Under the pieces are notes generated by a model that was not told the DNA's origin, did no database searches, and was given only the letters and a program-made list of their open reading frames with translations. From positions 1-41,390 of the forward strand of contig JAHLFR010000040.1 of the NCBI GenBank assembly GCA_018883755.1: a DNA stretch of 41,390 nt. The letters are read 5' to 3'. Shown piece after piece: positions 16,745 to 24,846 of this stretch. The position numbers and the translations under genes are program-made. The DNA is from Candidatus Methanocorpusculum faecipullorum (GTDB lineage: Archaea > Halobacteriota > Methanomicrobia > Methanomicrobiales > Methanocorpusculaceae). Position 1 is the stretch's first letter. Each line of letters begins with the position of its first letter.

Positions 16745-18157
16745 TCAGTTCTTTTTCGCAATCTTATCCTTTACCACTACGGAAAGGATCACCACAACCG
16801 CCGAGCAGACCGCACCAAACACACCGGTCATGTGGAAACCCGGCAGAAACGCATCCATCGTCAAAAGACCAACGGCCACGCCGGCCGACCCGGGAACCGC
16901 GAGATTAAACACGAGGGCATACAAAGCAACGCCCACCACCATTCCGCTGTACTGTGAAAGCATCATTACAACCGACCCAGTACCACCCTCTCCTTCAGGA
17001 GCATGTTCAATAATTCGGGCACTGGAAGGACCGCCCGAAATACCAAACGTCAGACCCGACAGCACCATCAGAAGAACAATCCAGAATAACCCGTGTTCCG
17101 GCATCATCACAGCCATAACGCAGCAGAACAAAACCCGCACAACACCCGCAGCAGTCACTAACCAGCGGGCACCAATCCGATCCGACAACGCACCGGAAGG
17201 AAGCCCCATCACCGCTGTAATCACCGAACTTATCAAAAGAACAAATCCTGAAACCGCAGGAGACATTCCCAGAACAATCGACATATAAAACGGAATAATA
17301 TACAAAAATCCCGCATACACCACACTAATCAAAAAGTACGACGACACCACAAACGTAAACGGCCAGGACCGAAACACCCTGACCCGCAGAACCGGCTCTG
17401 CAACACGGAGCTCCCGAATAACAAACAGCACAGCCGACAAAACAAACACCGCACCGCAAACAATCACCTGCGGATTCGTCCAGCCAAGCGGCTCACCGCG
17501 TTCCAGAAGATAGATCAGCGAGGCCATCGCCGTAAAGATCAGCACCGAACCCGCAAGATCAAACCTCATTTTTGGCTGGAGTTCCGCTTTGGGAATAATC
17601 CGAAGACCAAGAACGACCGCCGCAATACCTACCGGGACATTGATAAAGAAACACCAGTGCCATGACAGATACTCAGTCAGTATCCCGCCAAGAACCGGCC
17701 CGAACACCAGCGCAACCGCACCGGCCGTTGCCGCCATCCCCATACCCATTCCCCAGTGCCGGGGAGGCATCAGCCGGACAACCAGAAGCGGGGCCACAAC
17801 CGCAATCATCGAGGCACCCACTCCCTGTACTGCCCGGGCAGCCACCAGCATCAGCAGATCCGGTGCAAAACCACAGACAACGGATCCGATCGTAAACACC
17901 ACAAACCCTGCACAGAACACCTCCTGCAACTTCCCGTGGTCCGCAATTTTTCCAAACAGCGGAATCAGACCCACAAGAAACAAAAAATAGGCCATAATCA
18001 CCCATGCCGCCGTTGACATATCCACGGAAAATCCTTCCGCAATCGTCGGCAGGGCAATATTCACAATCGAACCGTCCAGCGAATCAATAAAAATCGCCAG
18101 AGCTATCACCGCAAGCAGCTTCTTTAGGTGGGACGAATCAGTAACCGTCGTGTACAT
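16745..18157 (-). CDS. MFS drug-exporter family transporter (DHA2/EmrB-type)
   Basis: A 470-residue major facilitator protein with about 14 hydrophobic segments, as in EmrB/QacA proton-driven exporters. The N-terminus shows FIDSLDGSIVNIALPTIAEGF, the DHA2 signature of the first helix. Then come motif A-like FGKIADHGKLQEVF, RAVQGVGASM (motif B) and the antiporter motif C GAVALVFGPVLGGILTEYLSWHWCFFINVPVG. A second motif A copy, GALSDRIGARWLV, begins the C-terminal half. The substrate cannot be predicted. Its ATG directly follows the TAG stop of the upstream TPR gene with no spacer, so it is the second gene of a two-gene operon. Identity as an MFS exporter is firm. Confidence 0.93.
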   Translation of the reverse strand: MYTTVTDSSHLKKLLAVIALAIFIDSLDGSIVNIALPTIAEGFSVDMSTAAWVIMAYFLFLVGLIPLFGKIADHGKLQEVFCAGFVVFTIGSVVCGFAPDLLMLVAARAVQGVGASMIAVVAPLLVVRLMPPRHWGMGMGMAATAGAVALVFGPVLGGILTEYLSWHWCFFINVPVGIAAVVLGLRIIPKAELQPKMRFDLAGSVLIFTAMASLIYLLERGEPLGWTNPQVIVCGAVFVLSAVLFVIRELRVAEPVLRVRVFRSWPFTFVVSSYFLISVVYAGFLYIIPFYMSIVLGMSPAVSGFVLLISSVITAVMGLPSGALSDRIGARWLVTAAGVVRVLFCCVMAVMMPEHGLFWIVLLMVLSGLTFGISGGPSSARIIEHAPEGEGGTGSVVMMLSQYSGMVVGVALYALVFNLAVPGSAGVAVGLLTMDAFLPGFHMTGVFGAVCSAVVVILSVVVKDKIAKKN

Positions 18158-19171
18158 CTAGGAGAACGCCTGATCCAGTGCCTCGGTCTTGTAACTCTTA
18201 TGCAGCTTATCAGCCCACGGAAGTTCCCGCATTGATCCCGTTGCCTTTGCCATCTCGAAAAATGCCCGGGCATCATCCTTTTGGTTCATCATCAGAAGAG
18301 CATAGGCAATACCTGCCCACGCATCACCGTTGATGTTTCTGACCGCAAGTGCCCGGGTGTAAATCCGGATCGCTGCATCGTACATCTTAAACTTCGTCGC
18401 AGACTCCGCAATCTCGGACAGAAGTGAAAAGTTCTCTCCGGAAATCTCAGCGGCAGTTTCATACTCGGCAACCCCTTCGGCAGGTTTTCCGTTCATCACA
18501 CGGGCGGAACCAAGGAACATATGATACTCAGGATTCTCCGGCGCAAGACGGACAGCCGTGGAGTATTCCTCCTCTGCCTCCTGCCACAGTCCGATACGCT
18601 TGTAGGCTGCCGCAAGTTTTGCATAGGATTGTGCATCCGGTGAACGCTCCGCCATCTCTTTTCTGAGCCGGATCTCCTCCAGAATTGTGTTCATCGCATC
18701 GCTGGTTCTACCAAGGTGATGGAGAACTTTCCCTTTGTTGTGCAGAAGATCTGCATTCTCCGGATACTTTGAGGAAAGAAGCGTATAGTAGACCAAAGCC
18801 TCATCATACTTCCCAAGATAGGCAAGCATATCACCCGCCCGGAGCTGATAACGGATATTGTCCTCAAGGGATGCAGCTTTCTCAAACCACAGCTTTGCCT
18901 CCTCATACTCATGCACGGCTGCAAGAGCATCTCCCAGTTCTGCCAGAACTTTCGGATTTTTCGGCTCAAAATTAGCAGCAGTCGTGAACGCATCAATTGC
19001 ATCGTAAAACTGCTGATCCAGCATCAGAACACGGCCAAGGCCGCACCAGAGCCCAGCATCGGTTTTGTTCTCCTCAACCTCCAGAAGGCTCCGATAGACA
19101 TCTGCGGCCTCCGTGAATTTCCGTTCTGCCGTCAGGCGTTCTGCTGTCTGCACTGATACAGGATCTGTCAT
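18158..19171 (-). CDS. Tetratricopeptide-repeat protein
   Basis: A 337-residue soluble protein made almost entirely of TPR helical pairs. Repeat-like units are visible, for example LWCGLGRVLMLDQQFYDAID, VLAELGDALAAVHEYEEAKL, YQLRAGDMLAYLGKYDEAL, DLLHNKGKVLHHLGRTSDA, SYAKLAAAYKRIGLWQEAEE and YHMFLGSARVMNGKPAEGV, about nine in all. TPR arrays act as protein-binding scaffolds; no catalytic domain or signal peptide is seen. It is the first gene of the operon with the MFS exporter, whose start codon abuts this stop. It is divergent from the ACT-domain gene. The binding partner is unknown, and a link to the exporter is only implied by the operon. Confidence 0.9.
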   Translation of the reverse strand: MTDPVSVQTAERLTAERKFTEAADVYRSLLEVEENKTDAGLWCGLGRVLMLDQQFYDAIDAFTTAANFEPKNPKVLAELGDALAAVHEYEEAKLWFEKAASLEDNIRYQLRAGDMLAYLGKYDEALVYYTLLSSKYPENADLLHNKGKVLHHLGRTSDAMNTILEEIRLRKEMAERSPDAQSYAKLAAAYKRIGLWQEAEEEYSTAVRLAPENPEYHMFLGSARVMNGKPAEGVAEYETAAEISGENFSLLSEIAESATKFKMYDAAIRIYTRALAVRNINGDAWAGIAYALLMMNQKDDARAFFEMAKATGSMRELPWADKLHKSYKTEALDQAFS

Positions 19172-19288
19172 AGATCTGTTATTGGCAGGCTGAAGAGAAA
19201 AAGAGTACTGACTGAGACGGGCAACAACCTATTTGACGCGGGAAAGCGAATGAATATACGACATTTGAACCGGTGAGGAATATCGAGG

Positions 19289-19561
19289 ATGACAAAGACC
19301 ATTATTACTGTTGTAGGAAAGGACACGGTGGGAATTATTGCAAAGGTGTGCAGTTACCTTGCTGAAAACAATGTGAACGTTGAGGATATCTCCCAGACCA
19401 TTGTACAGGGCTACTTCAACATGATGATGATCGCCGACGCAACCGCATCACCCAAACCGTTCGGTGAGATGGTGCAGGACCTGGACAAAATCGGCGAAGA
19501 GATCGGCGTGAAGATCCGTTGCCAGCACGAGGATATCTTTACAAAGATGCACCGCATCTGA
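19289..19561 (+). CDS. ACT-domain protein (UPF0237)
   Basis: A 90-residue single ACT domain: [20 protein letters not shown], then [26 protein letters not shown], matching the beta-alpha-beta ACT ligand-binding fold of the GcvR-like UPF0237 family. Such domains bind amino acids or other small molecules and change partner activity. It has a GGTGAGG ribosome site upstream and a TATA-like GAATATACG near 19251. It ends 11 bases before the DUF711 gene, with which it is commonly paired in other genomes, so it probably acts as the sensor for that protein (inference). Confidence 0.92.
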   Translation: MTKTIITVVGKDTVGIIAKVCSYLAENNVNVEDISQTIVQGYFNMMMIADATASPKPFGEMVQDLDKIGEEIGVKIRCQHEDIFTKMHRI

Positions 19562-19572
19562 AGGAGATCACG

Positions 19573-20937
19573 ATGATCAATATTTTCGAGGTCAATGAGA
19601 CGAACAAGATGATCGAGCAGGAAAAGCTCGATGTCAGAACGATTACGCTCGGCATCAGTCTGCTCGACTGCTGCGATGCGGACCTTGACAGGCTGAATGA
19701 AAAAATCTACGAAAAGATTACACGGGTTGCAAAGAATCTTGTCTCAACCGGTAAGGAAATTGAGCTTGAGTTCGGCATTCCGATCGTCAACAAACGGATC
19801 TCCGTAACCCCGATTGCACTTGTCGGCGGACAGGCATGTAAAACACCTGAGGATTTTGTAACAATTGCAAAGACACTGGATCGTGCCGCAGCAGACACCG
19901 GTGTGAACTTCCTCGGTGGTTACTCGGCTCTTGTCTCTAAAGGCATGACCGCCGCGGATGAGAATCTGATCCGGTCAATTCCCCAGGCACTCGCCCAGAC
20001 AGAGCGGGTATGCAGTTCGGTAAACATCGGTTCAACCAAGACCGGTATTAATATGGATGCGGTAAAGCTGATGGGAGAGATTGTCCTTGAAACAGCTGAA
20101 GCCACAAAGGAGAACGACTCACTCGGTTGTGCAAAACTGGTGGTCTTCTGCAATGCCCCGGATGACAATCCGTTCATGGCAGGAGCATTCCACGGGGTGA
20201 CCGAGGCGGATGCAGTGGTAAACGTCGGTGTAAGCGGACCTGGTGTGGTCAAACATGCACTTGAGTCGGTACGCGGGAAGAACTTTGAAGTCCTTTGTGA
20301 AACGGTAAAGAAGACTGCATTCAAGGTGACGAGAGTGGGTCAGCTTGTTGCACAGGAGGCCTCCGAACGGCTCGGTGTTCCGTTCGGTATCGTGGATCTT
20401 TCTCTTGCACCAACACCTGCAATCGGCGACAGTGTCGCAGAAATTCTTGAAGAGATGGGACTTGAGTCGGTAGGAGCTCCCGGAACGACCGCAGCACTTG
20501 CACTTCTGAACGATCAGGTGAAAAAGGGAGGAGTGATGGCAAGTTCGTTCGTCGGAGGACTTTCCGGGGCATTTATTCCGGTCAGCGAGGATCAGGGCAT
20601 GATCGATGCGGTCAACCGCGGTGCACTGACACTGGAAAAACTTGAGGCAATGACCTGTGTCTGTTCAGTAGGCCTTGACATGATTGCAGTTCCGGGTAGC
20701 ACTCCTGCAACAACGATTGCAGGAATCATCGCAGATGAGGCAGCAATTGGGATGATCAATCAGAAAACAACAGCTGTTCGTCTGATTCCGGTCATCGGAA
20801 AAGATATTGGTGATACGGTGGAGTTCGGCGGTCTTCTCGGCTATGCACCAATTCAGCCGGTCAACCGTTTCTCCTGTGCGGCGTTCGTGAACCGCGGCGG
20901 AAGAATTCCTGCACCGATTCACAGCTTCAAGAATTAA
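19573..20937 (+). CDS. DUF711/UPF0210 family protein
   Basis: A 454-residue cytosolic protein of the DUF711 (PFL-like) family, of unproven function. Family landmarks include [22 protein letters not shown] near the start, [90 protein letters not shown] and [23 protein letters not shown] 19573 is chosen because AAGGAG lies at 19561-19566, seven bases upstream; a longer reading from 19519 overlaps the ACT gene and is rejected. It forms an operon with the ACT protein. Its fold has been related to glycyl-radical-type barrels, but no radical glycine motif is evident. A T-run at 20943-20949 probably ends the transcript. Confidence 0.93.
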   Translation: MINIFEVNETNKMIEQEKLDVRTITLGISLLDCCDADLDRLNEKIYEKITRVAKNLVSTGKEIELEFGIPIVNKRISVTPIALVGGQACKTPEDFVTIAKTLDRAAADTGVNFLGGYSALVSKGMTAADENLIRSIPQALAQTERVCSSVNIGSTKTGINMDAVKLMGEIVLETAEATKENDSLGCAKLVVFCNAPDDNPFMAGAFHGVTEADAVVNVGVSGPGVVKHALESVRGKNFEVLCETVKKTAFKVTRVGQLVAQEASERLGVPFGIVDLSLAPTPAIGDSVAEILEEMGLESVGAPGTTAALALLNDQVKKGGVMASSFVGGLSGAFIPVSEDQGMIDAVNRGALTLEKLEAMTCVCSVGLDMIAVPGSTPATTIAGIIADEAAIGMINQKTTAVRLIPVIGKDIGDTVEFGGLLGYAPIQPVNRFSCAAFVNRGGRIPAPIHSFKN

Positions 20938-20980
20938 TTTCTTTTTTTACCCTGGTTTTCTCTGAAAAGATCCTACAGAA

Positions 20981-21472
20981 CTAATCCCAGAGAAACACGG
21001 ATGTACAGCCGCTTTCCGGTGCAAAGTATACGCGTCCGCATTTCTTGCAGCAGATTCGAAGAACGGCACCATCAGGCCCGGCCATCTGATCCCGGGACGG
21101 ATCATCACCGTTCTCCTGATTTGGCACAAGTACCAGAGGATGTTGGCAGAGATCACAGGTATATTGTGGTGTCCAGCACCGATCATCGTGTATAATTGTA
21201 CAGAAAAAACCCACTTTCAGGGTTCTGCACTGCGGGCAGTAGTAAAGTTTCTGACCATAACTCCCGTTCTGTGCAGTATCCGGGACACCGCCGTCCCGAA
21301 GCAGACGATCCGCAGTACGGTACATTGCCGCGGAAAGAAAATCCTTCATCAGCGGCGGATCTGCATGATTCCCGTAAAAGACCCTCTCTGGTGTGTAGTC
21401 AGAACCCATACCTAGAGCAATATATGTCGCCTCTCCACAGTCAGGACAATGATAAACATACCCCGAACCCAT
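20981..21472 (-). CDS. Zinc-ribbon protein with four cysteine pairs
   Basis: I do not recognise this 163-residue protein. It carries four CxxC knuckles: CPDC near the N-terminus, CPQC and CDLC in the middle, and CKKC (within CCKKC) near the C-terminus. These are enough for two zinc ribbons. Between the first two lies a helical stretch (MKDFLSAAMYRTADRLLRDG). The C-terminus ends CTSVFLWD. It is probably a nucleic-acid or protein-binding zinc protein, with no catalytic motif. ATG 21472 is preferred because AGGTGAGG lies about four bases upstream; ATG 21493 would add seven residues. It is convergent with the DUF711 gene. Confidence 0.72.
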   Translation of the reverse strand: MGSGYVYHCPDCGEATYIALGMGSDYTPERVFYGNHADPPLMKDFLSAAMYRTADRLLRDGGVPDTAQNGSYGQKLYYCPQCRTLKVGFFCTIIHDDRCWTPQYTCDLCQHPLVLVPNQENGDDPSRDQMAGPDGAVLRICCKKCGRVYFAPESGCTSVFLWD

Positions 21473-21657
21473 ACACCTCACCTGTGGTATCATATTGATT
21501 AGCAGATGTAGTAAAATGGTTAGATAGTACCACTAAATTGTTGCAGACCCAAACAGATCAACGGTAAAATATCTGTACTGTCCAGATGAAACGCTGAGAT
21601 ATGAGAAAAAACAAACGGCACAAAAACTCGCTCTACAGCTTTCAGGAATACTAACAC

Positions 21658-21696
21658 AAAAAAAGAAGGTTCCAGGGTTTCGGAGGTAAAACCCGG
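21658..21696 (-). terminator. Hairpin plus T-run after the ADP-forming acetyl-CoA synthetase
   Basis: Read on the minus strand, GGGTTT (from 21694) pairs with AAACCC (to 21675) across an eight-base loop, with flanking CC/GG extending the stem after one bulge. Seven T residues follow at 21664-21658. It lies just after the stop of the synthetase at 21715. Confidence 0.55.
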
Positions 21697-21714
21697 ATAT
21701 TTGGCACAGGAGGG

Positions 21715-23781
21715 TTAACGGTCCGCAGTCCAGCTTAAGTGACCAAGTGTTCTGTAAGTAAACTCCAGTTCCTCAAACACCGGGATATTGTGCTGGGTAA
21801 GAAGCGATACACCGGGTTTCATGCAGTCTCCGCCCACCAGAGTTCCAACGAGGAGGTTCTCCGTCTTCTTCGAGTAATCGATCAGAACACGGGCAACCTG
21901 CTCGGGGCTTAACACCTTGTTCGGGAAGTTGACAAGAATTGCCATGTCCCAGAGATCCGGGTTACGGCAGAGCACGTCAAACACACCCCGGAACCGAGCT
22001 TCATCCGCATCGCCCAGAAGATCGATCGGGTTGTTCTTGTTCCAGAACGGCGGGAGGAAGGTGTTCATCTCATCGATCAGTTCTTTGGGAAGGTCGATGA
22101 TCTCAATGCCCCATGTCTCGGCGTAGTCATTGGAGAGCACCGCAAATCCTCCGGCGTTGGTGATAACCACCGCACGACGTCCCTTCGGGGCACGGGTTAC
22201 ATCAGAGAGAATCTTTGCCACCTTGAATGCTCCCGGCAGTGTCTTTACCGGAGTCACACCGCACTTGCGGAACGCTTCCATGTACACCTCGTAGGCACCG
22301 GAGAGAGAGCCGGTATGTGAAGCTGCCGCCGCCTGTCCGCGCTGGGAGGAACCAGCCTTGATTGCCACGATCGGTTTGGTCTTGGTGATCTCCTTTGCCA
22401 TCTCCATGAATGCCACACCGTTTTTGATCTCTTCGATGTAGAGGATGATGGCCTTTGTGTGGGGATCTCTCTGGGCATAGCTCATGTAGTCAAGGAAGTC
22501 AAGGTCAGACTGGTTACCAACCGATACAACCTCCGAGTATCCCATCTCGGATCCTTCCGAGAGCGAGATACCGACGACCGCATTGACAATTGCTCCTGAC
22601 TGGGAGATGAACGCAAGATCTCCCGGCAGAGGAGAGGTGGACACATAGGTCGTATCCAGTTTGTACGGCGGAAGGATCAAACCGAGACAGTTCGGGCCGA
22701 CGATACGGATACCGTAGCTTTTCGCAATCTCCACCATCCGGTTCTCAAGGGCACGGCCGTCCTCGTCCATCTCCTTGAATCCTGCGGTGATAACGACCGC
22801 CATCTTTACACCTTTCTGACCGCACTCTTCCATGATGCCCGGAACAAGCTGTGCCGGAACGGTAATTGCCACCATATCAACAGGACCGGGAATGGCCGAA
22901 AGGGTCGGGTAACATTTCACACCCTGAATCTCGCTGCGTTTGTTGTTGACCGGATAGACTTTGCCGGGGAACTGGAGCAGGTTGTGGAACACCGCATAGC
23001 CCATCTTGGTTTTGTCATCGGATGCACCGATAACGGCAACGGAACGCGGTTTGTAGTAGTCGATCGGCACAATCTTGGATGGATCATAGTGCGGAGGAAG
23101 CTCAACTGGACCGTCCTGCACAATTACGCGTGCGTCAACGGCACAGCCTCCCTTTTCATAGAGACGCAGAGGGTTGATGTCGAACTCAACAACGTTCTCG
23201 TTCTTTTCGAAGAACTCGCAGGCATTCTTTAATGTCTGGAAGAGGAACTCTTCGTCCTTGGGTGCCTCGCCGCGGTAACCGGAGATGAGTTTGTATCCTT
23301 TGATCTGTTTGATTAAGCTGTGAATCTCTTCGTCATTGCACGGGAGAATACGGATGCCGACATCCTTGTGGAACTCAACAAGAGTGCCGCCAAGACCAAA
23401 CGTAATAACGCGACCAAAAGCAGGATCGATCTTTCCGCCGATGATCAGTTCAAGGCCGGGCTTTGCCATCTCTTCAACGATGATTCCCTTAATCTCTGCA
23501 TCGGGGTTGTAGGCCTTCACCGAGGAAATAATGGTATTGTATGCGGTTTTTGCCTCTTCATCCGTTTTAACACCGACGATCACACCTCCTGCATCACTTT
23601 TGTGAATGATCTGGGGGCTGACGATCTTCATAACCACCGGATAGCCGATCTTTGCGGCAGCTGCCGCGGCGGCTTCAGGACTGGTAGTAATCTCGAAGAG
23701 CGGGGCCGGCACGTTGAATCTCCGCAGAAGGTCATACCCGTCTGCTTCGGAGAGCATTTTGGTGTTGGCATGTGTTGACAT
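21715..23781 (-). CDS. ADP-forming acetyl-CoA synthetase, fused beta-alpha
   Basis: Converts acetyl-CoA, ADP and phosphate to acetate, CoA and ATP, or the reverse (ACD). The 688-residue protein has the ATP-grasp beta part first (about 1-230, with IIHKSDAGGVIVGV holding H60, PGLELIIGGKIDPAFGRVI and EFDINPL). The alpha part follows: CoA-binding Rossmann domain (PRSVAVIGASDDKTKMGYAV), succinyl-CoA-ligase-like domain (PGDLAFISQSGAI) and the phosphorylated active-site His in ASHTGSLSGAY (H489). H60 corresponds to the second catalytic His of beta subunits. The beta-alpha order is the reverse of the alpha-beta fusions best known in the family. The ATG at 23779-23781 has GGAG nine bases upstream. Two palindromes occupy its leader. 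Together with the AMP-forming enzyme at 7403 it gives two routes between acids and acyl-CoA. Confidence 0.93.
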   Translation of the reverse strand: MSTHANTKMLSEADGYDLLRRFNVPAPLFEITTSPEAAAAAAAKIGYPVVMKIVSPQIIHKSDAGGVIVGVKTDEEAKTAYNTIISSVKAYNPDAEIKGIIVEEMAKPGLELIIGGKIDPAFGRVITFGLGGTLVEFHKDVGIRILPCNDEEIHSLIKQIKGYKLISGYRGEAPKDEEFLFQTLKNACEFFEKNENVVEFDINPLRLYEKGGCAVDARVIVQDGPVELPPHYDPSKIVPIDYYKPRSVAVIGASDDKTKMGYAVFHNLLQFPGKVYPVNNKRSEIQGVKCYPTLSAIPGPVDMVAITVPAQLVPGIMEECGQKGVKMAVVITAGFKEMDEDGRALENRMVEIAKSYGIRIVGPNCLGLILPPYKLDTTYVSTSPLPGDLAFISQSGAIVNAVVGISLSEGSEMGYSEVVSVGNQSDLDFLDYMSYAQRDPHTKAIILYIEEIKNGVAFMEMAKEITKTKPIVAIKAGSSQRGQAAAASHTGSLSGAYEVYMEAFRKCGVTPVKTLPGAFKVAKILSDVTRAPKGRRAVVITNAGGFAVLSNDYAETWGIEIIDLPKELIDEMNTFLPPFWNKNNPIDLLGDADEARFRGVFDVLCRNPDLWDMAILVNFPNKVLSPEQVARVLIDYSKKTENLLVGTLVGGDCMKPGVSLLTQHNIPVFEELEFTYRTLGHLSWTADR

Positions 23782-23802
23782 AGTTCTGTCTCCATTCGTT
23801 CA

Positions 23803-23836
23803 CGGTTCAAGAACCGCGTTTCCACCATGGTGGAAA
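23803..23836. promoter_or_regulatory. Tandem palindromes upstream of the ADP-forming acetyl-CoA synthetase
   Basis: The first, CGGTTC-AA-GAACCG at 23803-23816, has perfect six-base arms. The second, TTTCCACCATGGTGGAAA at 23819-23836, is a perfect 18-base palindrome. They lie 22-55 bases upstream of the ATG. With the TATA candidates at 23846-23871 the predicted transcription start falls at about 23824-23841. The palindromes therefore sit in the leader or over the start site, where an archaeal repressor would act. The regulator is unknown. Confidence 0.55.
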
Positions 23837-24062
23837 GGATTAACATTATTTATCATGTAGATTTATTAAATACCCTGTGGTCTGAGGGATTGTTCTGTGA
23901 TCGTTAATATGAAGTTCTGCATTTGTCGAAAATAGCAATCCGGCTTTACTGCTGTGATTTTGAGGAAACAACAACAGACTGTGTCCTCCTGAGTATTTCC
24001 ATCGTTTTTCTTCATTCGCGCGTAGAATAAACAACATGATTTGACGGGTTACAGGACACAAT

Positions 24063-24072
24063 CTTAAAATAG
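24063..24072 (+). promoter_or_regulatory. TATA box of the hypothetical gene at 24094 (leaderless)
   Basis: CTTAAAATAG is centred about 27 bases upstream of the ATG at 24094, which has no ribosome site. Transcription should start at the start codon. Confidence 0.6.
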
Positions 24073-24093
24073 CAACCCGTGTAAGTTAGATGC

Positions 24094-24582
24094 ATGGGAT
24101 TTCGGAGCGTATTTGGACACAAACTCGATGAACTCATTGAGGCAGAACAGCAGCATGAAGTGCTCTGCAAAGAGTTCGAGGAGTACATCCTTGAGATCTT
24201 TCCCGATGCGTTTGCGATCGAACGGCCAGACGCTGACGGAGACATCGTTCCAGACTTTTTGGTAACTGATACATCCTCCGGAAAACGATTTGCTGTGGTT
24301 TGTGTATTTCAGCCGAAGTTCAAAACACCCGAAGACGGCTCATGCGACATTCTTGAGTGCGGAACATTTGAACAGGTACGGGCATACAAACAGTTTGCCC
24401 ACTTTGAAAGAATGCCTTTCTTCCTTATCGTTGGGGTCGGCGGTCTTCCGGATCATCCTGAACGTGTGTTTTCGATTCCGGTGGAGGAGATCGGATGCAG
24501 CGAACTACCAAAGGAAGCCTGTCTCATGTACGAGCGACACCCCTCCGAGATCTTTACGTACCGTGAAGACCATCTGGCATAA
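24094..24582 (+). CDS. Conserved-looking hypothetical protein, possible nuclease-like fold
   Basis: A 162-residue soluble protein that I cannot assign. The N-terminal helix is acidic (ELIEAEQQHEVLCKEFEEYI). The centre reads GDIVPDFLV, then a hairpin turn and RFAVVCVFQPKF, and later FEQVRAYKQFAHFERMPFFLIVGVGG. The order helix, PDF strand, hydrophobic strand ending in a QxK-like element and a further helix and strand recalls the PD-(D/E)XK nuclease core, with D54 and K75 as candidate residues. The usual E/Q spacing is not clean, so this is a weak suggestion. Later sequence (VFSIPVEEIGCSELPKE) fits a closing strand-helix. It is a single leaderless gene with an upstream TATA box, which supports it being expressed. 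Confidence 0.65.
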   Translation: MGFRSVFGHKLDELIEAEQQHEVLCKEFEEYILEIFPDAFAIERPDADGDIVPDFLVTDTSSGKRFAVVCVFQPKFKTPEDGSCDILECGTFEQVRAYKQFAHFERMPFFLIVGVGGLPDHPERVFSIPVEEIGCSELPKEACLMYERHPSEIFTYREDHLA

Positions 24583-24764
24583 CCATCTTTTTTCCACAGG
24601 ACACTGCAACAGTGTTACCATTCTATGAGACGACGGCCTATGACAATATGATTGAATTCAGTATGCCGCAGGAAAGGAATATTTGGTGACCCATACCCCG
24701 GGATTACCAGAGAAATATCCTATCCTTTTTTAAGGGTATCATACCAATATATACTGCACCAAGC

Positions 24765-24839
24765 GGGGCAGTAGGGTAGCCTGGTCCATCCTAGAGCGTT
24801 TGGGACGCTTTGACCCCAGTTCGAATCTGGGCTGCCCCA
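24765..24839 (+). tRNA. tRNA-Pro (anticodon TGG)
   Basis: The 75-base cloverleaf has acceptor arms GGGGCAG/CTGCCCC, D arm GGGT...TCCT with GG and A21, anticodon stem GAGCG/CGCTT around the loop TTTGGGA, variable loop TGAC and T arm CCCAG-TTCGAAT-CTGGG. The discriminator is A and CCA is not encoded. The anticodon TGG decodes CCA. A TATA-like CAATATATA at about 24745-24753 lies upstream. The endonuclease III gene starts only eight bases after the tRNA 3' end. Confidence 0.93.
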
Positions 24840-24846
24840 TTCTTTT

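Larger units (their letters stand above)
23782..24093. other. 312-base divergent intergenic region
   Basis: No convincing gene is present. It holds two inverted repeats next to the acetyl-CoA synthetase start, minus-strand TATA candidates (TTTAATAAAT at 23862-23871 and TAAATAATG at 23846-23854), and the plus-strand TATA box of the hypothetical gene at 24094. A 14-base near-direct repeat (AAAATAGCAA then T or C, then CCG) occurs at 23929-23942 and 24066-24079. The middle is AT-rich with short meaningless reading frames. Confidence 0.6.

Noticed and set aside
24583-24764. Small gene or RNA between the hypothetical gene and tRNA-Pro
   Set aside because: Only very short reading frames and the tRNA promoter are visible; no stable structure stands out.
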